Below are positions 36,528 through 48,691 of a stretch of DNA of 64,000 bases, piece by piece (the first letter of the stretch is position 1; each line of letters starts with the position of its first letter). Origin of the DNA: Marisa cornuarietis (Eukaryota; Mollusca; Gastropoda; Architaenioglossa; Ampullariidae). The DNA lies in contig SMMW01000534.1 in assembly GCA_004794655.1 (NCBI GenBank), forward strand, positions 1,867,501 through 1,931,500, given 5' to 3'. The notes beneath the pieces are model-generated. The model did no database searches, had not been told where the DNA came from, and worked only from the letters and a program-made list of their open reading frames with translations. Both the position numbers and the translations under genes were made by a program.

Positions 36528-38280
36528 AGACACGGCTTACAATTTTTTTTATATGATATCGCTATTTTTATTACTTGTTTTGTGCTTGAATGAAACTTCA
36601 AAAGCATGTCACGCTATATATATACTGGTTGCAATGGAAACGATCCGAAATGGCGCCCCAAGCATATTTATAGAAGCTTAATTATAACTCCTTTAATATT
36701 GTAAGTAGACTTCAAATTCTTTTTGAAAGGATAACCTAAAGGAAAGATCTACAATTCAGTTCCGGTAAATTGGTAAAATCAGCTTAGTTATTTTTTATGA
36801 ATTTTGTCATAAAACAGTGAATCTAAAAAAATCTATAAAAGAATCTAAAAACAAGAAAAGAAAAAGTGAATACTTTGTAACTGTTTTATCTCATCCTTTT
36901 TATGTAATTTAGGTGTGTAATGGAAAATAACACCATCTGTTAATGTTTTCATCCAAGTAACTTTAATATAACTAATAAAATTGTTTTTTCCACTTTTAGA
37001 AAAGTCAGCATGGATGCTGTTGTGTGTCCAAATGTTGACTAGGCTGCAAATAAATACACAGTAATTAAAAATGGTGATTGCAAACATTGAGCTACACAGC
37101 TATAGGTTCAGCAAGTTACCTAAAGGTTCAGTGTTCACTAGCTTCATAGATTTTACCATCTCTGGTCTCTTGCTATCTGACATTTAGTGATGTTGTCTCA
37201 TATATTCCTTCTGATTTTAGTGAGCATCTACTGAATTCTGACGCCACATCCGCGCTTGACAAAAAAAATCATTGCTACTGCTGTACTGAGATTTCTTCTG
37301 TCTGCTATTTCAGGTTAATAATAAAACCCCTAGCGTTTGTAAGTTTACGTGCATGATAATATTGTGTCAAAGTTTAAAAAAACAAACCGTTAAAAAAATT
37401 GTGCGAATGCTGATGTAAGCCATGTCTCCAAACATTCCAGACGAAGTTACCAAATAAAAAGCATTGCAAATTCACTCAAATTTGTAAACGTTCATATCTA
37501 GTCCTGATTATTACTGAGACTGGCAGCAGAATTCAAAGCTTCTAATTTTTCCCGAGACGCTTATCACATGATCGATGGGGACTTCGAATGCAGAATTAGG
37601 TTCACTAAGTCATGTTTTAATTTTTGCTGCTACCACGGTCTACGAATGCCGTCGTCGTTTTGCTCCTTTCGCACGTGGCATTTAGAGAAGAAATGAGCAT
37701 CTGACAGGCACAATGAATTCATTAAATATGTAGTGTTAACGTGCATATCCTGGAACTAGCGTTGAGTTACATCGACATTTTCTTACATCCGGAAACCATA
37801 CACAGCTGGATTGTGGGACACGCGAAAACTTCCGAAGTGTCTTCGTGTGACCTGTAACGCTGCCAAGGACGGAGTTAGTGAATTCTGATTGGTTATATTC
37901 AAAGCGTGTTTAGGCATGTGCCCACATTAGGAAATTTCCGACCCTTTGTCGTGTCTAAAAAAGAGCGAGAATCGCAACGTGGGAACTTCTAATGGCCTTG
38001 ACCTGGCCTTTATATGAAAGGCGAATATTATATTCTTCTTGACGGTATACTATATGTGACCCAGTTTGTCGAAACGCTGATTGTGTTGCTAATTGTGCGC
38101 TCATCAAGAGCAAATATGAAATCAGTCACTGTCTTTAGTGACACAATATACATATTTCTAGATGGTTTTATATATATATATATAAACAGTGGATAAAAAG
38201 ATCTGTTGAACATTATTAATAGGCCATAATCTCAAAATAACTAAAATTTAAATTTTTCGTCAAATTAAGAGGCAGTGTTA
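36528..38280. other. 1.7-kb segment absent from the left duplicate
   Basis: Homology between the two duplicates stops after TTTTGCCGGTCTA in both copies and resumes at ATATACGAAAT (about 38.28 kb here, 24.69 kb on the left). The extra segment has no long frame, no recognised transposon motif and no clear terminal repeats. Its second half (37.5-38.0 kb) is less AT-rich. It could be an unrecognised non-autonomous insertion here or a deletion in the left copy. Confidence 0.55.
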
Positions 38281-38430
38281 AACATATACGAAATATAGAG
38301 GTAGAAGGGTTGCATACACCCCATGCAGGATATGTGTTCTTTAAAATGACGAAGTGCTTACAAAAGCATAGACAAGCTTTTGCTTGGGAATTAAGCAGAA
38401 ATGTTCGAAGATGTTTCTCACGCCATTACC

Positions 38431-39519
38431 TTAGACACACAAGAGTTTCACAGAACATAATCTAAGCTTGTGAGAAGAACCACAACTAGCGCGAAGATGA
38501 GACTTGAATCGGGAGGATCGCGAGTAATAAATGAAGAAATTGATAGAACTATGAAAATAGACAAAATAATGAGCGGTTAACTCAAGCACCAGGTAGATGT
38601 TGGACTGACTGCCGGAAGGAGAGAAGTCAGGATAAAAAATTCTAACTAAGGTGATGACGACCCATGGCACTTTGCTGACGATAAAGACGCACGAGACGAT
38701 CACAAGCATCTTGGTCAGCGCCACCTGCTGGCCTTGAGCTTCACTACCGGTAGAACTGGTTTTCTCTCGCCACGACATGGCGGCTCTCAGGCTGACCACC
38801 GTGATGGCCGTTGATCCAGATAGAACGAAAAAGATTAGGAGGGGAAAGACAATCAACATTAAGGTGTCCTCTCCTTTGTCGTAAAGAAGGAGAACCTCGC
38901 TCTTCTGCCAGGCAGCTGACGGGGCCACTGCCCACTTTGTCCCGCCAGTGGTGTTATCGTAAACAGGAAACACGTACCTTTTAACAGGTGTAGTGACGAA
39001 CGCCAGCTGCATGCCGATGACAATGGTGGCCAAGAGGATCCCCATGGTTCTAGTGCTCATGAGGGTGTTAGCTCGCAGGGGAAACACGACACACATACAG
39101 CGTTCTACAGCAATCAAGACACTAATACACGTTGACGCCTCTCGCAAACCGTAATTAACACCCATGGCATAATAAAGTGTCTTTACAAATAGCTCCTCCC
39201 CTACTATCGGTTCCAGTATTCTTATCCAAAACGTTAAAGAAAACGCCATAGAGTAAGCGAGGTATGTCATGTCTACTAGAGCCAGGATAAAGAGACAGAG
39301 GTTCATGCGATCTTTCACTCCCTGGCGTCTGAAGACCACACAGTTGACAATGTTTGTCGACACGCCCAAAGCAACTACTAGAGGTTTCATCACAACATTA
39401 TAATAAGAAGCCACTTTTACATATGCATCATATGAAATTATGTTGTTGGGGTTGTTCCAAGGCAAGACGTCAGTCTTACTTTTCAAATTATCGTTGATGG
39501 TACTGTGAGAGAGATTCAT
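38431..39519 (-). CDS. Rhodopsin-type GPCR, gastropod chemosensory-receptor-like (copy G)
   Basis: Intact intronless receptor of 362 residues from the ATG at 39519 (MNLSHST). It carries all subfamily marks: VLPWNNP, STNIVNCVVF in TM1, QGVKDRMNLCLF, LALVDM in TM2, ERCMCVVFP at the end of TM3, MGILLATIVIGMQL in TM4, a Cys-free second extracellular loop with YDNTTGG, TM5 IVFPLLIFF, MSWREKTSSTGSEAQ, TM6 SKVPW and TM7 NFFIYYSRSSRF. It is almost identical to copy F from TM3 to TM6 but differs more in the N-terminus, TM1 and first extracellular loop (GEELFVKTLYY against GEEVYIKTYYY), which are the likely ligand-facing parts. It keeps the TM7 Asn that F has lost, so of the pair this is the more canonical receptor. 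Confidence 0.91.
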   Translation of the reverse strand: MNLSHSTINDNLKSKTDVLPWNNPNNIISYDAYVKVASYYNVVMKPLVVALGVSTNIVNCVVFRRQGVKDRMNLCLFILALVDMTYLAYSMAFSLTFWIRILEPIVGEELFVKTLYYAMGVNYGLREASTCISVLIAVERCMCVVFPLRANTLMSTRTMGILLATIVIGMQLAFVTTPVKRYVFPVYDNTTGGTKWAVAPSAAWQKSEVLLLYDKGEDTLMLIVFPLLIFFVLSGSTAITVVSLRAAMSWREKTSSTGSEAQGQQVALTKMLVIVSCVFIVSKVPWVVITLVRIFYPDFSPSGSQSNIYLVLELTAHYFVYFHSSINFFIYYSRSSRFKSHLRASCGSSHKLRLCSVKLLCV

Positions 39520-40074
39520 GACCAATATGATGGTTTTTATTCTATCCCTGACAATCTGTTTACTGTTAGCAGTAGTCAGAATTGTTATTTCTGAATAGGA
39601 AACCGTCGGTTATTAAAACAAGAAGATGCATTTTGTACCTTAATAACGAGGTTTTGTTTAACACTTGACCTTTGATGAACTTTGTCCTCTCGCGTTTGCT
39701 GTTCTGCTTTCTCGATCATGTCAAAACCTCGGAAAGATTTTGAGCTGCGTATACAGCTTATTTATGTGAAGACTTTGTCTCTTCTTTTACGAAAGATAGA
39801 GACGAAACATCTGACGGAAAGTAGGGATGATGTGGAGTTGTCAGTCGTGGCAAGTAACACCTGGAACATTCAATATTGGTCATGCATTATGTTTATACTG
39901 ATTCTGCAGCTTCGTATGGTCACAGCTGCGAAGTTTTGTCGTGTTTATAGTAACCAAAGTATTGGTGTGACTGTGCTAGGGGAGGGGATGCTGGACTACA
40001 ATGTTTTAATTTTTAAAACGTGGTATTTATTTCTTATTTCACTTGTTTTAAAAAGTCGTTTCTTACAGATTTGA

Positions 40075-43000
40075 CCCCCGTGGGACCCCGGGGTATGCTT
40101 GCTTAGCGAGCATTGTAAGAATAGGGTCCCTGCTGTCCAGCCAGGCATGTCGTAAGAGGCGACTAAGGTGGACACCTCACCTAGAGGTAAATTAGGTTGT
40201 GGTAGGGCTAACAACCCCACCATGTAAAAAATAGCAAGTTACAGAAACCATAACCAGAGTACTCATTACGGATTGCGAAGGTAATGAAACACACCAGGGA
40301 ACTGGACTTATGACGGACGACAGTCAAACCCGAGAGGGAGCTGGCGCACCGATGGTGGATTTACTGAAGCCGAAGTTGAGGGTGGGGTGCTGGAACGTCC
40401 AGACCTTGTATCAGACTGGCAGGTTGCCCCAACTAGTCAAGGAGTTTGACAATTACAACTTGGACATCCTGGGAGTCAGCGAGGTCAGATGGACCGGCAC
40501 GGGAAAGAGAAGACTATCATCAGGACATACTATCTTGTTCTCAGGAAGATCAGACGACCAACACTCTGAAGGAGTAGCACTACTCCTCAATAGGAAAACT
40601 GAAAAGACACTGCTGGAATGGAAGCCTTATGGACCCAGGTTTCTGAGAGCAAGATTCCATTCAAAGTACACCAAGCTGACAGTGCTAGTTTGCTATGCAC
40701 CAACAGAAGACTCCGAGGCAGAAGACAAGGATGCTTTTTACGATCAGCTCCAGGCAGCCACGGAGAGCGTCCGAGCCCATGATTTGTTGCTCATCGCCGG
40801 CGACCTCAATGCCAAGGTGGGAAGTGACAACACCTGCAGGGAGCATATCATGGGCAAGCATGGAATTGGAACCATCAATGACAACGGAGAGAGACTTGCA
40901 GACTTTTGTGAAGAAAACAATCTACTGATTGGAGGCACACTCTTCCAACACAAAGACATCCACAAGTCAACGTGGAAATCACCAGACGGGATGACAAAAA
41001 ACCAGATAGACCACGTCATCATAAACCGAAGATGGAGGAGTTCACTTCAAGATGTCAGAGCCTACAGAGGAGCAGACGTTGCCAGTGACCACACTCTTGT
41101 GATAGTCGCAGTTTCTCTGAAGCTACGTCGATCGCGAGGAAAACAGGCAGGTCAGCAGAGGGTGGACTCCGGCAGATTGAAAGACCCAGCCACCAAACGG
41201 GCATTTGTAGTGGAAGTAAAGAACAGGTTCCACGCACTAGGGGACCAACAGGAGATGACCTTAGAGGACTTCAATCGAGTCTTACAGGAAACAGGAGAGA
41301 AAATACTGGGCTTCCAACGAAAAAAGAAAGAACAGTGGATCAGAGAAGCGACATGGAAAAGGATAGAAGAGAGAAAGTCAACCAAGCAGAAAATCAACAA
41401 CACCAGATCTGAACGTCTGAAAGAACAACACAGACAAAGATATACAGAAATAAACAAAGAGGTAAAGAGGATGATCAAAACCGACAAAAGGGACTACATA
41501 GAGAAACTGGCAGATGAAGCAGAAGAAGCAGCACGAAAAAATGACCTGAAGACACTGTATAAAATCAATAAACAGCTGAACAACAGGTTCAAAAACAGTG
41601 AAGTACCAGTGAAAGACATGAACGGAAATGTTGTCCAGGGAGAGGCAGAAAAAACTACAGCGCTGGAGGGAGCATTTTGAGTCAGTTCTAAACAGGCCAG
41701 ACCCCCCTCAGCTTGCAGACATCCAGCCAGCAGATACAGACCTTGACATCTGCACAGACCCGCCAAGCCTGGAAGAAGTGACAGCAGCAATCAAGGCAAT
41801 GAAAAGCGGCAAAGCACCAGGGGCAGATGGAATAACAGCAGAGATGTTGAAAACAGATGTGAATGTAACAGCTCCCATGTTGACTGAAATCTTCAGGCAA
41901 GTTTGGGAATCAGGACAGATCCCCGATGCATGGAAGACAGGGCTCATCTTCAAGTTACCCAAGAAAGGAGATCTTGGAGACTGCACTAACTGGAGGGGTA
42001 TAACACTTCTTTCCATCACAAGCAAGGTCTTCAGCAAGATTGTTTTGTCAAGACTGACGGCAACCGTTGAGAAAGACCTCCGGCCCCAGCAAGCAGGATT
42101 TCGCCCTGGGCGATCCTGCTCTGAACTCATTTTCACTCTGCGACAGATTCTGGAGCAGAGCAATGAGTGGAACGCACCGCTGTACATCAACTTCATCGAC
42201 CTGGAGAAGGCTTTTGACAGCATCCACCGCGAGTCCTTATGGAAGATCCTGAGGCATCATGGAGTCCCTGCAAAACTTGTCCAGGTCGTTGCAATGCTGT
42301 ACAGCGACTTCAAATCTCAGGTGGTCTGTGACTCGGAGCTCACAGCCCCCTTCAACGTCAGTACTGGGGTGAAGCAGGGCTGCATTCTGTCGCCGTTCCT
42401 CTTCATCCTGGCCATGGACTGGATTATGAAGAATTCCACCGACAGAGAGAGGAGAGGGATCAAATGGACCATGACTATGACAGCAACAACAATGCTGGAA
42501 GACTTGGACTTTGCCGATGACATTGCCCTGTTGTCACACCGCCACCAAGACATGCAGGAGAAAACAAATGCCTTCTCAGAAACAGCTGGAAACCTTGGCT
42601 TGAAGGTCAGCGCACAGAAAACGAAAAGTATGAGAGTGAACGCCACAGTCCAAGAAAACATCAGACTAAATGGAGAAGAGATTGAGGAAGTTGACAGTTT
42701 TACCTATCTTGGGTCCAAGATTTCAAACACCGGGGATGCGGAGGTGGAGATTCGAGCCCGACTGGCAAAAGCCAGCCAGGCCTTCGCCTCACTCAGGAGC
42801 ACATGGAAGGCAAAAAACATCAGCCAGAAGACCAAACTGAGAATCTTCAAGTCAAATGTGATCAGCACCCTCCTTTAAGGATCAGAATCATGGAAGATGG
42901 CCAAAAACATCGGTAACAGGCTTGACGTCTTCCAAAACAGATGCCTCAGGCGCATACTTAACATCTTTTGGCCAAACACCATCACAAATGAAGAACTCCA

Positions 43001-43295
43001 CTGAAGAACTGAAACCGAATCCATCACCACGCTGGTTCAACGAAGGCGTTGGCGATGGATTGGACATGTGCTTCGCCAGCAGACAGCAGACCTCTCCAGA
43101 ATCGCCCTACGATGAACTCCAGACGGCCGAAGAAAACGAGGCCGCCCAAAGGAAACCTGGAGAAGAACAGTGGAAAGGGAGATGAAAGAAAAGGGCTGGA
43201 CATGGGGTCGCCTGGAGCGAGTTTCAGCCGATCGACATCAGTGGCGGGCTCTGGTTGAGGCCTTATGTGCAACTAGCACAAAGAGGATTGATTGA
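40075..43295 (+). mobile_element. Full-length RTE-like LINE with target-site duplication
   Basis: A 3221-bp element is bounded by a perfect 12-bp direct repeat, TTACAGATTTGA (40063-40074 and 43296-43307). It has a short 5' leader (40075-40309) containing GCATGTCGTAAGAGGCGACT, a single endonuclease plus reverse-transcriptase reading frame, almost no 3' untranslated region and a short GATTGATT tail that overlaps the stop codon. Short 3' ends with small tandem tails are typical of the RTE group; the clade is my judgement from this layout and the endonuclease motifs. The duplicated block at 26.45 kb has the empty target (TTCCGGATTTGA at 26449-26460), so insertion followed the F/G duplication. It lies in the upstream flank of GPCR G, about 0.55 kb from its ATG. 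Confidence 0.92.
40310..43295 (+). pseudogene. LINE polyprotein frame: apurinic endonuclease + reverse transcriptase, 4 lesions
   Basis: The N-terminal third is an APE-type endonuclease that would nick target DNA: VGCWNVQTL, SEVRWTG, YAPT, AGDLNAKVG, TWKSPDG with NQIDHVI, and ASDHTLV. It is followed by a Lys/Glu-rich linker and a reverse transcriptase: LPKKGD with NWRGITLL, QAGFRPGRSCSE, FIDLEKAFDS, GVKQGCILSPFLF, and the catalytic DLDFADDIALL. The C-terminal region has YLGSKIS, CLRRILNIFWP, WIGHVLR and a GRRKRGRPKETWRR basic patch. The frame is broken by one extra A in an A6 run (41649-41654), just before QRWREHFE, and by three in-frame stops: TAA at 42876, TGA at 43002 and TGA at 43113. Endonuclease and catalytic residues are intact, so decay is recent and confined to four point lesions. 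Confidence 0.9.
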
Positions 43296-43307
43296 TTACA
43301 GATTTGA

Positions 43308-45137
43308 GATTTCCTCGTGGGTACATTCGTGTCGTCATGGGAGTCAGGGGAAAAAAATGAAACTATAACTTACGTCTGTCAGCAAAAATTCATCTAGAAA
43401 GTATCTACAATTTCCCCTTTCTCTCGATGATAAATCTCTTTACGAATCTCCACAGTTTTGGGAATTTTTCAACCGGAATTTTTAGTCCGGCATTAATAAG
43501 TAAGATTAAGGAAACCATCATAAAAATACGACATAGACTTTTATATTTTAAGTAAGAAAAGCTACCATGAAGTCATTATCTGATATTTCCTGTCGCAGCA
43601 ATCGACTAGAACTGTGGGTTCGATAAGGTAAGATATAAAGTGTCAAAGAATCTAATAACATGGCATTCTGGAGTGATTAAATACAAGCTTTACAGATATT
43701 AAATGCAGTGACAGTTCTGAATCTTTTTGCGGCATGTAAGTAGAAAAAAAAACTTATGATAACTTTTACTGTTAAATGTGTATTTAGAAGAAGTGATGAT
43801 ACTGGAAAGCAGAAAAATCACTTCTAATGTATACCTGTATGCCAAATTTCAAGAACTTTTTAAAATTTGTTCTTAAGAAATAGTTCTATAAAAGAAAAGT
43901 AAAATTGATTGGAACTGTTCCCCTTCACAAAGTTTCTCAAGTCGACTTCAGCACTGCCTGTTTAATAAGATACAGGTAATATCAAACTTAAACGTAAAAA
44001 AATGCTAAAAAATAGTTTGTTGAACAACTGAAAAGCATAATAATAAAATAGAAGAAAAAGAAGAGGAACCGAAAGATGTAGATCGAAGCATGGTACGAAT
44101 GAAATTTGTTTATACATTAAAACTTTTGAAATAACTGATCTAGATGAAGCTGACCTGAAGAGGACTGTTCCTGTGATTTCTTTGGTGCTGCACTGAAGGC
44201 AAGAAACTACAACATAATACAATTTTTTTAGCTTTTATACTAAAGTTCACTACAATTTGGACTAATTATTTTTGAATTAAAATAACTCCACTGGCGTTCA
44301 TAACGAAGTGTGAATCGACGAGGCGATTATCACTATTAAAACTGGAAATATGCATTTTTGGCATTATTGAGAACTATTTTTTTAGATTAAAAAAAACATT
44401 CTTTTCATTTAAATAAAAGTTTGGATAATTGGCATAGAGGTAGATATAATGACATTGATCGACGATTTTCCCCCTTTGTCCTTTATTCTAATATTTTCAA
44501 GCGTTGCACTGTGTCTGCTTCAGTTTTGTTTGAAACTCAGAAGTAAGAGCAGATTAAACACTATTACAACATTTACTATAATTTTTTCTTTCTTAGGATA
44601 ATTGCTGGCAAATTATCTATTTCAGAAATATCACAAATTTGCAAAGCACATTTTTTATATCCAGCATACGAGCAAATTTATTTAGTTTTCGGAGGGGGAA
44701 TGGTATTTTTCTTTTCTAATAATTGCTTTATTCTGTCTCAGCTGAATCAAGATAACGACTGTAACTTGTTTTGAGCCTTGACAGAAAACACCAGGTAAAT
44801 AAAAACGATTGAGCACGACAGTCCTACGCGTAAATTATTTAGTCATACAGCGAAACAATTAGAGAGAACACACGAACTGTAGTCTACTAAAAGATCTCCT
44901 GAATAGTTAAAACCTTAAAGGAGTTTGAAAATTAGAAGAAGAAAATTGTCAAATGATAAAGAAAAGTAAGACATTGCGAATTATCTGACCAAGATCTAGA
45001 TGTGCAAATGTATTACTTATTTAGAATAGCTTCTAAAACACAGTATCGGGCAAATTTATGGAGGCTGCCGACTTCGTGTATCTTTTGTGAAAGCAAAGAA
45101 ACTGACTCTAAGTTTGATTTATTGGACCGAAAAAAGT
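43308..45137. other. Upstream flank of GPCR G beyond the LINE
   Basis: AT-rich duplicated sequence, partly shared with 16.4-17.3 kb and 26.5-27.2 kb, with no gene. The shared AACTCCACTGGCGTTCATAA at about 44.28 and 26.73 kb is the clearest anchor. Confidence 0.6.
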
Positions 45138-45250
45138 GTCGAGCGATGCTGTAGCAGTGTTAGTACATTTCCAGCTGATCCATTTGACAAGAAATGTGTC
45201 GAGAAATGTTGCAGTAGTGTTAGCAATATTGCCGACTGACCATGGTGGCC
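45138..45250. repeat. 60-bp tandem duplication, two diverged copies
   Basis: GTGTCGAG starts two adjacent units at 45138 and 45198; both continue with ATG.TG.AG.AGTGTTAG and then GCCGACTGA or AGCTGATCC. Divergence is around a fifth. Not coding as far as I can see. Confidence 0.6.
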
Positions 45251-45632
45251 TTGATTCATACCTTGCAAGATGCAAGAATCAGGAGAAATGTCTAATATGC
45301 GGAAAGGTACAGCTTAGGAGAAATGTAAGTAGACGTCTTGGCTACGTCCTACCTTTAAAAATTCGCATGTGGATCACTGGCTTGGTTTGTGTACGAGGAC
45401 CTGAATGTATTCTACTGCCAATACAATTCATCTCAAAGCCAGTGATCTACTGTCAGAACTAATTACCGTCTCAAAGCCAGTGAAGCCGAAGAAGGTTCAT
45501 TCAGTCTTCCTGTTGCATTTTTCTAGTTTTTTGCTCGCAGAGGTCGTTGGCTCGATAACTTTTTCCGTAACAAATCATGCAATCACCACACTGAAACTGT
45601 TTATGGTTTTAACGTCATCTACTGTCATAATT

Positions 45633-45635
<3 letters not shown>

Positions 45636-45686
<51 letters not shown>
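45636..45686. repeat. (CA)n microsatellite
   Basis: About 25 uninterrupted CA units at the edge of the duplicated block. Confidence 0.97.
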
Positions 45687-45688
<2 letters not shown>

Positions 45689-46690
45689 GAAGACTTTTTA
45701 AAATTTTTGTTTCGTGAAGTTTTGAAGTTTTGCTTCAACAATGACATGTCAAGCATGTTTACTTTATTCAAGGTAGATTTTTACTTTCATGACTTTGGCT
45801 ACACGATACATCAGATTTGTGCCCGTGCAAAGTTTGCCATGCTCAGGTAAGTGGAAGCAATGAACAGGAAGATTTTGCTTCAACAGCTGCTGTATGCCTG
45901 TAGTCATTTAATCTATTTTCTTCTTGACCATGTAGCAATAAGACACGTGTCATCTTTGCAATGGGGGTGTACTAATTATCTCTGTTGTTATTGGCAGATG
46001 ACTTTGGACTTATCTCTGAAACCGCTATAGGTCTTCAGACATAGGTAAACAACCTGCAGAGGGCAGCCCGACATTATGATTAAATGTACAAATGGATTAA
46101 AGTAATGTTTTTACGAAAGGCGGATTTTTAAGTGACACACAGAGAGATGGATGTATGGTGGACTGAGTTTAGCTTTCTTGAATGCATATTCATAATGCCA
46201 AGGCTACGTGATAACAATAATTGCTCCGATGACCTATTCTTCGAATTGTTCGACGCTCAGAAACAGCCAATGATACAGAATGGATCTGAAATCTGGGCAT
46301 TGGAAAATCTGCCCAGTCCCGGGAAGGAGTACACATTTTTGCACTAGAGAAATTACTTGCTGCTGATATTCGTACACCAAATGATCTTGTATATAGTGAA
46401 CTTAACATACACCCAATCACGATAATTTCAACTCTGAAGTGCATAGGATGCTGGCTGGGAGTGTTATAGATGGATAACCAAAGGCAGCGTTTAGTCTCAA
46501 CGTAAAGGCCAAAAATATTCGGATACTATATCAGTATGGATTTCTTTAGCAACTTGAGCAGAACCAGGGTGTGGGAAGAGTGAACAAAAAATTAACATGC
46601 TTTCAAGGAGAGACTTCACGATTGTAGACTGTAGTGTGAAATGAACACGTGAACGATAGTAACCCAGCCTGCAAAACATACGGGTTTTTT
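45687..46690. other. No recognised gene
   Basis: Mixed-composition DNA with short frames only (46132-46347 on plus, 46190-46444 on minus), none with motifs. Confidence 0.45.
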
Positions 46691-46787
46691 AAGGGGCCTT
46701 TGCGGGCTGAGATAAGGGGCCGAGATGGCCTGCGTGGTCAAAACCCGTAGGGTTCTGAATCCGGTATCGTCAAGGGGCCCAGATGGT
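46691..46787. repeat. GC-rich block with three AAGGGGCC words and tRNA-like B box
   Basis: AAGGGGCC occurs at 46691, 46714 and 46772; the last two are followed by .GATGG. Between them TGGCCTGCGTGG and GGTTCTGAATCC (46751-46762) look like a tRNA A box and B box at near-tRNA spacing. A tRNA-derived SINE fragment flanked by a direct repeat is possible, but the block is short and adjoins a minisatellite. Confidence 0.35.
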
Positions 46788-46801
46788 TTTACAGTATGTA
46801 G

Positions 46802-47372
46802 CCCGCATCCCACCCTTTGAAGACCCGGTTACAAACGTCAACGCCCGCATTCCACCCTTCACATTTCCGCTTTCAACCGTCAATACCTGCATCCTACTCT
46901 TCAAAGCCCCGCTTGCAACCTTCAAATCCCGCATCCCACCCTTCACACCCCCTCTTATAAACGTCAAATCCCGCATCCTACCCTTCACACCCCCTCTTAT
47001 AAACGTCAAATCCCGCATCCCACCCTTCACACCCCCTCTTATAAACGTCAAATCCCGCATCCCACCCTTCACACCCCCTCTTATAAACGTCAAATCCCGC
47101 ATCCTACCCTTCACACCCCCTCTTATAAACGTCAAATCCCGCATCCTACCCTTCACACCCCCTTATAAACGTCAAATCCTGCATCCCACCCTTCACACCC
47201 CCTCTTATAAACGTCAAATCCCGCATCCTACCCTTCACACCCCCTCTTATAAACGTCAAAGCCCGCATCCCACCCTTCACACCCCCTCTTATAAACGTCA
47301 AATACCGCATCCTACCCTTCACACCCCCTCTTATAAACGTCAAAGCCCGCTTCTCACCCTTCACACCCTCGT
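46802..47372. repeat. 42-bp minisatellite, about 13-14 units
   Basis: Tandem units of the form CCCGCATCCCACCCTTCACA then CCCCCTCTTATAAACGTCAAAT (42 bp). The first few units are diverged and the inner ones nearly identical. Because 42 is a multiple of three, both strands carry long repeated frames (PPFTPPLINVK on plus, GGMRDLTFIRGGVK on minus). One unit near 47.16 kb lacks two bases, which shifts the frame, and no start, splice sites or flanking coding sequence are seen. I read this as non-coding. Confidence 0.93.
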
Positions 47373-48691
47373 TTGCATCACTCACTCGGTCTCACTCCTT
47401 TACCACCACAAGTACACAGGCTAGCACACCATGCAGCCTCCTCACACCTTCAATTGCATGCATGCTCTTACACTCGATCTTGGCAAATACATACAACCAG
47501 TAGGCAAGACACACGATTACAAAATTTAATTACTTCCAGCAAAAATCATGGTTAAACAATTTACAACATTAAACAGTTTACTTCAATTTCAAAAAATAGA
47601 CAAAAAAATAGAAAGATTCATTCTATGAATGGAGTTCCTGTAGAAGAGAAGAAAAATCAATTACAATACATTTACATATCTTGATTTTACAATGTAAGTA
47701 AAAACAAATCTCCCACAACTAGATGCAATCTTAAAGGTTCCATAAATCTAACATAAATACTAGTGAAACTACAAAGAGATGTCGGATGAAAAGATATTGA
47801 ATTGTAATGTTTAGATGACGGCCATTTGAGATTTTTTAGATGCGATCTGAAGGTAGCCAATTTATCTTTAGTACAAAAGCTAGGATAAATAGGCCTATTG
47901 AATAAAATGCACAAAGAATAAAACTCTGCTCGAATTAATAATTTAAACCTAACAAATTTTATAATTCCACACACCATTAGCTGCCATTGCCCTTCGCATT
48001 CTTCCTCCATCTCTGTCTCTGGCATTGGCAAACCATTTCCTTGTATTCGCCTTGACCTCCGATTCTGATGCCGAGAGAAATGTTTTACGGACTGCGGCTG
48101 TGAACAGAGGAGATTGTTATGGTAGACTTAAAAACAATCCTATAATAATAAACCTGAAAATGTAGAGAAAATAATACTTTTATAATAATTCCTTATTCTG
48201 AAAAATCCGTTTGGAAGCTTTAAAAGGACACATTAACACACACCTCAAAGAAGTCAAAACCAAAAACAAACAAAAACTACGCACCAATTAATACTTTTCG
48301 CAGCTGAAGGGACTGGAAGCTTTTTTTTTTTTTCCTTTAGCCCCACTGAAATTATATTGACGAGCCAAGTCCGGAGTGCCTTAAAATCGTCCGGACGAGA
48401 GAGGTGTCGGAGTCTTCTCCGATGCAGGAGAGGTGCTTAACCTGTTAAGAATAAATAAAAAACTAAAAAAATCTGTAGTTGCCTAAACATGTAGAAACCT
48501 ACAATACAAATGCAAAATTACACTGAGTACTGGTCTTCGTTAACAGAGTTAACCTGTGAGCCGATGCTACACCCCGTCAGATTAGTAAATGAGTTATCCA
48601 GATTGTATAGTATAACATGATTGACATATCAGTTAATGCTTAAAGTAAAATTTAAAAGAGTGTCTATTCCCTACACATTATATACATATCT
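47373..48691. other. Region 3' of the unrecognised coiled-coil gene
   Basis: No independent gene recognised. The minus-strand frame at 47687-48031 is open for 114 residues but lacks splice or domain support. Part of this region may be the 3' untranslated region of the gene ending at 48692. A poly-T tract lies near 48.33 kb. Confidence 0.4.

Larger units (their letters stand above)
36185..45640. repeat. Segmental duplication, right copy (holds GPCR G)
   Basis: This is the counterpart of 24.33-27.44 kb. It starts with the LINE 3' end (GGGGAAATGCGCTTTAAAAT at about 36.28 kb) and ends in the TTTTTTGCTCGCAGA region near 45.53 kb. It is about three times longer than the left copy because it holds a 1.7 kb extra segment (36.53-38.28 kb), the LINE at 40.07 kb and sequence that the left copy has lost. 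Part of its upstream flank is also shared with locus D at 16.4-17.3 kb. Confidence 0.82.

Noticed and set aside
46783..47424. 213-residue plus-strand frame and 128- and 79-residue minus-strand frames across the minisatellite
   Set aside because: They arise from the 42-bp period; a two-base deletion in one unit shifts the frame and there is no start context or splice support.
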